Assembly (NCBI GenBank): GCA_030019105.1
Contig: JASEGY010000113.1
Span: 1-9,319, forward strand
Origin: a bacterium
GTDB taxonomy: Bacteria; UBA9089; JASEGY01
Direction of reading: 5' to 3'
DNA length: 9,319 nt
Part shown: piece after piece, positions 6,682 through 9,319 of the stretch
How positions within the stretch are numbered: the first letter of the stretch is position 1
How the letters are laid out: every line of letters begins with the position of its first letter
Program-made: the position numbers and the translations under genes
The notes under the pieces: generated by a model
What the model was told of the DNA's origin: nothing
What the model saw: only the letters and a program-made list of their open reading frames with translations
The model's database searches: none

Positions 6682-7605
6682 CTATTTTGTTAGCTCCCTA
6701 AAGACATCCTCCAGGCTGGTCTGTTCCCGCCTGAGTTCCAGGATAGTCCACCCTTGATGTCCAGCTAAATGAAAAAGTTCCTCCCGGATATCTTCCTTTT
6801 TTGATTCAATTCGGTAAACAGTACTTCCCTCCAGAGGCGTCTCTTCAATAATTTCAGCGACTCCTGCCAGATTTTCCAAAGCAGGCTTGAAGTCAGGGGA
6901 GACCCCTTTCAGTTCAAAGTAGATTGTCTCCTCTCCCTTGAGGTTGCCTGTCAATTCAGTTGGCGTTCCATCCGCTACAAGCTGTCCCTTGTTAATAATA
7001 ATAACCCGATTGCATACGGTCTGAACCTCAGAAAGAATATGAGTAGAGAGGATAACCGTCTTTTCCTGCCCGAGTTGTTTGATCAGGCCGCGAATTTCAA
7101 CAATTTGGTTCGGGTCAAGACCAATGGTCGGCTCATCGAGAACGAGGATATCCGGTGCATGGATCATTGCCTGAGCCAGGCCCACCCGCTGTCTGAACCC
7201 CTTGGAAAGCTCCCCGATATTCTTGGAACGAACTTCTGACAGTCCACAGAGGTCGACCATCTCCCGGATTCTTCCCCTCTGCTTACGGGCAGGGATTTCT
7301 CTTAGCTCGGCCACATAAGCCAGATAATCAATCACGTTCATATCTTGATACAGGGCGGTATGTTCCGGCAGATAACCTATTTTCCTTCTTATTTCAAGGG
7401 AGTGCTCGTAAATATCCAGATCATCCACAAACACATCACCTGAAGTAGGCGGCATAAAGCAGGTGATGATCTTCATAGTGGTTGTCTTGCCCGCGCCATT
7501 AGGCCCAAGGAAGCCAAGCACTTCCCCCGTCTTGACTTCAAAGGAGATATTATCCACGGCTAATTGGCTATTGTAGCTCTTACTTAGATTTTCTATCCGG
7601 ATCAT
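6682..7605 (-). CDS. ABC transporter ATP-binding protein (Gld/multidrug-type)
   Basis: The 307-aa ATPase has all the nucleotide-binding motifs: Walker A GPNGAGKTT (34-42), Q-loop region IGYLPEHTALY with glutamate in the usual glutamine position (seen in this subfamily), signature LSKGFRQR (133-140), Walker B ILVLDEPT (153-160) and switch histidine STH (187-189). A C-terminal extension (about 215-307) ends LRREQTSLEDVFRELTK, a common closing motif in ATPases that pair with ABC-2/GldF permeases. It would power a membrane permease, but none is encoded next to it here: DUF2442 and a toxin-antitoxin remnant follow instead. It is the first gene of the array and has its own promoter 6 bases upstream. 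It is intact, so it may serve a permease elsewhere or be a leftover. Confidence 0.92.
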   Translation of the reverse strand: MIRIENLSKSYNSQLAVDNISFEVKTGEVLGFLGPNGAGKTTTMKIITCFMPPTSGDVFVDDLDIYEHSLEIRRKIGYLPEHTALYQDMNVIDYLAYVAELREIPARKQRGRIREMVDLCGLSEVRSKNIGELSKGFRQRVGLAQAMIHAPDILVLDEPTIGLDPNQIVEIRGLIKQLGQEKTVILSTHILSEVQTVCNRVIIINKGQLVADGTPTELTGNLKGEETIYFELKGVSPDFKPALENLAGVAEIIEETPLEGSTVYRIESKKEDIREELFHLAGHQGWTILELRREQTSLEDVFRELTK

Positions 7606-7611
7606 TACTGA

Positions 7612-7640
7612 ATATTACACCTTTACATCCTTTCTGTCAA
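7612..7640 (-). promoter_or_regulatory. Sigma70-type promoter of the minus-strand array, leaderless
   Basis: On the minus strand TTGACA (7635-7640) is followed after exactly 17 bases by TAATAT (7612-7617). The ATPase ATG begins six bases after the -10 box, so the expected transcription start falls on or next to the start codon. The message would be leaderless; AAGGTG, the nearest ribosome-site-like string, lies in the promoter spacer and would not be transcribed. Confidence 0.75.
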
Positions 7641-7683
7641 GAAAAAAATCGGCGATGGTCGTCGTTTCGGCCACTCAAGTCGA

Positions 7684-7732
7684 AAATGGGAAATGGGAAA
7701 TGGGAAATGGGAAATGGGAAATGGGAAATGGG
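7684..7732. repeat. Tandem 7-bp repeat AAATGGG, seven copies
   Basis: Seven exact copies of AAATGGG stand side by side, ending eight bases before the first 157-bp element. The array at 7911-7945 on the other side of that element carries complementary ATTTCCC-type units, so the two can pair around it. There are no spacers, so it is not a CRISPR array. Confidence 0.95.
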
Positions 7733-7740
7733 AAATTAGA

Positions 7741-7897
7741 GGATGGTTCACCTTACTGTGAAAGCTTGCGGCTAAAAATTATCATTAACTTTCCGGAGTT
7801 AATCCTTTAGGATTTCATTAGTTATGAAAGGCTAAAGCCTAAACTCCAGAAAGAACGCAAGGTTTCACAAGAAAATGGACGATTTTTGAACCGTCCC
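7741..7897. mobile_element. 157-bp palindromic miniature element, copy A
   Basis: Identical by eye over 157 bp to 8586-8742 and in the same orientation. The ends are imperfect inverted repeats: GGATGGTTCA against TGAACCGTCC, with a second pair inside (TGTGAAAGCTTGCG against CGCAAGGTTTCACA). The centre is a stem CTTTC-GGAGTT/AACTCC-GAAAG enclosing two hairpins (AATCCTTTAGGATT and AGGCTAAAGCCT). It has no coding capacity. GGGACGGTTCA-type ends are common in small dispersed elements of such genomes and resemble the folded substrates of REP-associated transposases (inference). Confidence 0.88.
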
Positions 7898-7910
7898 GAA
7901 GTATCTTGAT

Positions 7911-7945
7911 TTACTTCCTATTTCCCATTTCTTACTTCCTATTTT
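7911..7945. repeat. Tandem 7-bp repeat array, right of copy A
   Basis: Five 7-bp units in strict register: TTACTTC, CTATTTC, CCATTTC, TTACTTC, CTATTTT. They are roughly the reverse complement of the AAATGGG array at 7684-7732, so the arrays bracket the 157-bp element as an inverted pair. Confidence 0.85.
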
Positions 7946-7982
7946 AAATGGCCAAGACAATGATCAAGGCCAAAAAATCAAA

Positions 7983-8003
7983 CCTGATACCTGATCCCTG
8001 AAC
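7983..8003. repeat. Three 7-bp repeats CCTGATA/CCTGATC/CCTGAAC
   Basis: Three units of period 7 with the same CCTGA core as the arms at 6299-6319. No facing array is visible nearby, so this may be half of a former pair. Confidence 0.75.
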
Positions 8004-8086
8004 GCTTACTATATTCATTACTTATTCATTTCATTATACCTACACCAGGTTAGCTAATATTTATGAGGTGCTGCTTAATTTTTTTC

Positions 8087-8115
8087 TTGACATTTTGACC
8101 CAAATATGGTATGAT
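8087..8115 (+). promoter_or_regulatory. Sigma70-type promoter with extended -10
   Basis: TTGACA (8087-8092), a 17-base spacer, then TATGAT (8110-8115), with TGG directly before the -10 (extended -10). The expected start is near 8122. It is plus-strand, against all the protein genes in the window, and the downstream stretch lacks a convincing protein gene. Confidence 0.72.
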
Positions 8116-8121
8116 TATCAC

Positions 8122-8470
8122 TGTAAAAGAAGTAGCGGAAGGGGGTGATAGCAGGGAAAAAATAAGATTAAAAATATAAAAAAATACCTTTCTAAAATTA
8201 ATAATAATCTTTAGCACAGTTAAGAGAAGAAATATACATAGTTAAGTAAGCAGGTCGGACTGAAGATATTTGATGGTAGTCAATGACGAAGGAAACAGCA
8301 ACTATATTTTGTCTTAGGAAGGGCGATGAGATTAAGCGGACTTATCGCAAGAGGAGGCTGTCGGTGACGGGTCTTTGTGTTTTTAATGAGGAAAAGGGTT
8401 GATATGGAGAAAGAGATGTTATGGTTAAAAACCAAGACAGCAGCTTCCTAAAAAGCGATAAGTTTTTTTG
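8122..8470 (+). ncRNA. Candidate structured RNA or leader, about 350 nt
   Basis: The unit runs from the promoter at 8087-8115 to a T-run at 8463-8469. Its 3' part forms a long compound stem: ACTTATCGC (8340-8348) pairs with GCGATAAGT (8455-8463), and GGAGGCTGTC (8353-8362) pairs with GACAG (8436-8440) and CTTCC (8444-8448) across a 3-base bulge. A small GGTT/AACC hairpin lies in the loop. Seven T follow the closing stem, as at an intrinsic terminator. Three tiny frames exist inside (14 codons near 8272, 39 codons at 8283-8402, 15 codons at 8404-8451); none has a strong ribosome site except weakly the last. I could not match it to tmRNA, RNase P, 6S, SRP or a riboswitch class I know. A protein-coding or leader-peptide role is the alternative. 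Confidence 0.5.
8340..8469 (+). terminator. Compound stem with T-run ending the plus-strand unit
   Basis: The outer stem of nine pairs (8340-8348 with 8455-8463) is followed at once by TTTTTTT (8463-8469). The inner stem has about ten pairs. The loop is long (about 73 bases), unlike a classic compact terminator, so efficiency is uncertain. Confidence 0.5.
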
Positions 8471-8541
8471 TGCCCAAAAATACGTAATTGATCAATAAAG
8501 TGTGGAAATCTCGCAAAGACGATAAGTGTTCACGGAATGTT

Positions 8542-8562
8542 GAAATTAGAAATTGGAAATTG
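8542..8562. repeat. 7-bp repeats GAAATTA/GAAATTG, left of copy B
   Basis: Three 7-bp units (GAAATTA, GAAATTG, GAAATTG) on the left of the second 157-bp element, complementary to the TAATTTC/CAATTTC array at 8744-8778. A single inverted unit, TAATTTC, also abuts the element at 8578-8584. Confidence 0.85.
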
Positions 8563-8585
8563 GACCTTCATACTTTCTAATTTCG

Positions 8586-8742
8586 GGATGGTTCACCTTA
8601 CTGTGAAAGCTTGCGGCTAAAAATTATCATTAACTTTCCGGAGTTAATCCTTTAGGATTTCATTAGTTATGAAAGGCTAAAGCCTAAACTCCAGAAAGAA
8701 CGCAAGGTTTCACAAGAAAATGGACGATTTTTGAACCGTCCC
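8586..8742. mobile_element. 157-bp palindromic miniature element, copy B
   Basis: Base-for-base the same as 7741-7897 by eye, in direct orientation. Together the two copies flank 688 bp that contain the candidate plus-strand RNA. Recombination between them would delete or circularise that segment. Identity over 157 bp implies recent duplication or gene conversion. Confidence 0.88.
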
Positions 8743-8743
8743 C

Positions 8744-8778
8744 TAATTTCTAATTTCTAATTTCCAATTTCTAATTTC
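8744..8778. repeat. Tandem 7-bp repeat array, right of copy B
   Basis: Five units TAATTTC, TAATTTC, TAATTTC, CAATTTC, TAATTTC. It pairs with the GAAATT(A/G) units at 8542-8562, making copy B the second element bracketed by inverted 7-bp arrays. It is followed by a hairpin AGCCGT-AA-ACGGCT (8780-8793). Confidence 0.88.
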
Positions 8779-8818
8779 GAGCCGTAAACGGCTACCTACT
8801 TTGAGAAGTTACAAAATA

Positions 8819-8936
8819 CCCCTATGGCGCTGGCGGGCATCGCAGGAGGTAAAGAGCAGATAAAATATTTAAAAAACAGAAACCCTGTCCCGGTCTTTAG
8901 TAATTTTTGCATGACAGGTGTATTCTGGTCAGCCCT
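8819..8936 (-). ncRNA. Tandem structured RNA unit, second (downstream) copy
   Basis: On the minus strand it shares ordered blocks with the unit at 8949-9101: GGGCTG at the start, AGAATACAC, CATGCAAAA, the CTAAAGACCGGGACAGGGTT core, an AT-rich linker, and a terminal hairpin whose loop holds GCCCGCCAGC. Its terminal stem is weaker (CCTGCG with CGC and AGG, a CAT bulge) and followed only by TATTTTG, so it may be decayed or rely on read-through from the first copy; no promoter of its own is visible. Confidence 0.5.
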
Positions 8937-8948
8937 TTTTTAATTAAT

Positions 8949-8986
8949 AAAAAACCCCCTAAGATGCTGGCGGGCACCCTAGGGGG
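8949..8986 (-). terminator. Intrinsic terminator of the first RNA unit
   Basis: On the minus strand CCCCCTA (8986-8980) pairs with TAGGGGG (8961-8955), seven pairs with an inner TGC/GCA pairing, followed at once by TTTTTT (8954-8949). Confidence 0.82.
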
Positions 8987-9101
8987 TCAAGATAACATAA
9001 ATAGCAAGGTGAAAAACTAAAACCCTGTCCCGGTCTTTAGCTTTTGCATGATCAGAAGTGTATTCTGACCAGCCCTATTTATTTATGCTTCTTTGCACTG
9101 T
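8949..9101 (-). ncRNA. Tandem structured RNA unit, first copy (candidate sRNA)
   Basis: It lies directly downstream of the promoter at 9108-9136 and ends in a strong terminator. Elements in order on the minus strand: GGGCTGGTCAG; a hairpin GGTCAGAA/TTCTGATC with one mismatch; CATGCAAAAG; a hairpin CTAAA-G-ACC/GGTTTTAG with the loop GGGACAG; an AU-rich linker; the terminator hairpin with GCCCGCCAGC in its loop. GCTGG at the 5' end can pair with CCAGC in the terminator loop, suggesting a pseudoknot or switch. No protein frame is apparent. I recognise no named RNA family; a small regulatory RNA or an orphan riboswitch are both possible. Confidence 0.55.
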
Positions 9102-9107
9102 TTATTT

Positions 9108-9136
9108 TATATAACCTATTTCAACTAAAAAGTCAA
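9108..9136 (-). promoter_or_regulatory. Sigma70-type promoter of the tandem RNA units
   Basis: On the minus strand TTGACT (9131-9136), 17 bases, then TATATA (9108-9113). The expected start is near 9101, just before the first structured unit. No start codon with a ribosome site follows. Confidence 0.65.
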
Positions 9137-9154
9137 GCTTTTTTTTGAAATAGG
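9115..9154. promoter_or_regulatory. Inverted repeat over the promoter, candidate operator
   Basis: CCTATTTCAA (9115-9124) and TTGAAATAGG (9145-9154) are perfect 10-bp inverted arms separated by 20 bp. One arm lies in the spacer of the minus-strand promoter, the other upstream of the -35 box, with arm centres 30 bp apart (about three helical turns). This geometry fits a dimeric regulator site; the regulator is unknown. Confidence 0.5.
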
Positions 9155-9264
9155 CTTTAAAAAAGGGGAAAACACTTTATCCCTTTTAAATTCTCCCTTG
9201 CTTTCTTTATCGGCTTGTTTTAGGGAAAACTTTAGGGATTTAGGAATAAATTACAGGAAAATCG
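9155..9264. other. AT-rich upstream region without a recognised feature
   Basis: Between the operator-like repeat and the terminal repeat I see no open frame and no clear signal. It has two related purine-rich strings (TTTAGGGA and TTTAGGAA). Confidence 0.5.
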
Positions 9265-9318
9265 GTATCCTCTTCAAAAGTCATGGTAGAACCCGTTCAG
9301 GTTGTCAGGTTCAGAGGT
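9265..9318. repeat. Terminal inverted repeat, right copy
   Basis: The reverse complement of 1-54 with one mismatch. The two copies face in opposite directions, so the contig is not a simple circular molecule with overlapping ends. Confidence 0.85.
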
Positions 9319-9319
9319 T

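Noticed and set aside
7741..8742. Insertion sequence with transposase
   Set aside because: No transposase frame or fragment occurs anywhere in the window; the elements are non-autonomous at most.
7684..8778. CRISPR array
   Set aside because: The repeats are 7 bp and contiguous without spacers, and no cas gene is present.
8818..9101. Cyclic-di-GMP, SAM-II or NiCo riboswitch
   Set aside because: Short strings (GCAAAAGCTA, GCTAAAG, GGGACAG) recall parts of these classes, but the order of helices and the remaining conserved bases do not fit, and no downstream gene exists on that strand.
1..9319. Circular plasmid or phage contig
   Set aside because: The matching ends are inverted, not direct, and there is no replication, partition or phage gene.

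Overview
The window (about 45% GC by eye) looks like a metagenomic contig from an uncultured, probably anaerobic deltaproteobacterium-like lineage (Desulfobacterota or a neighbouring phylum). This rests on an SspB-like ClpXP adaptor, a bacterial long-form myo-inositol-1-phosphate synthase, a Gld-type ABC transporter cluster, and intergenic regions rich in 7-bp repeat arrays and miniature inverted-repeat elements. The assignment is an inference and no marker gene is present. The two ends carry the same 54-bp sequence in inverted orientation (53/54 identical), so the contig probably ends in copies of a dispersed repeat.

Region 1 (7605 down to 65, minus strand) reads as one long gene array starting at a strong, apparently leaderless sigma70-type promoter at 7612-7640. 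In order it holds: ABC transporter ATPase; DUF2442 protein; a short remnant (possibly HicB-like); DUF433 antitoxin; DUF5615 PIN-like toxin, broken by a 138-bp miniature element; the N-terminal piece of GldG; a 192-bp insertion; the C-terminal piece of GldG; an unrecognised two-gene module (149 and 131 aa); a DUF4340 membrane-anchored protein; ino1; and an SspB-like protein. The usual ATPase-permease-GldG-DUF4340 set is recognisable, but the permease is missing, gldG is split, and accessory toxin-antitoxin-type genes occupy the gaps. The transporter is therefore probably decayed or inactive, while the downstream genes (DUF4340, ino1, sspB) are intact.

Region 2 (7606-9319) has no convincing protein gene but is organised. 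It has two identical 157-bp palindromic elements in direct orientation (7741-7897 and 8586-8742), each bracketed by inverted 7-bp repeat arrays. Between them is a plus-strand transcription unit with an extended -10 promoter (8087-8115) and a compound stem plus T-run (8340-8469), a candidate RNA of about 350 nt. At the right end a minus-strand promoter (9108-9136), overlapped by a 10-bp-arm inverted repeat, drives two tandem copies of a structured RNA, the first closed by a strong intrinsic terminator. I matched neither RNA to a known family.

The most interesting items are the two candidate noncoding RNA loci, the uncharacterised two-gene module inserted in the Gld cluster, and the two small insertions that disrupt the DUF5615 toxin and gldG.
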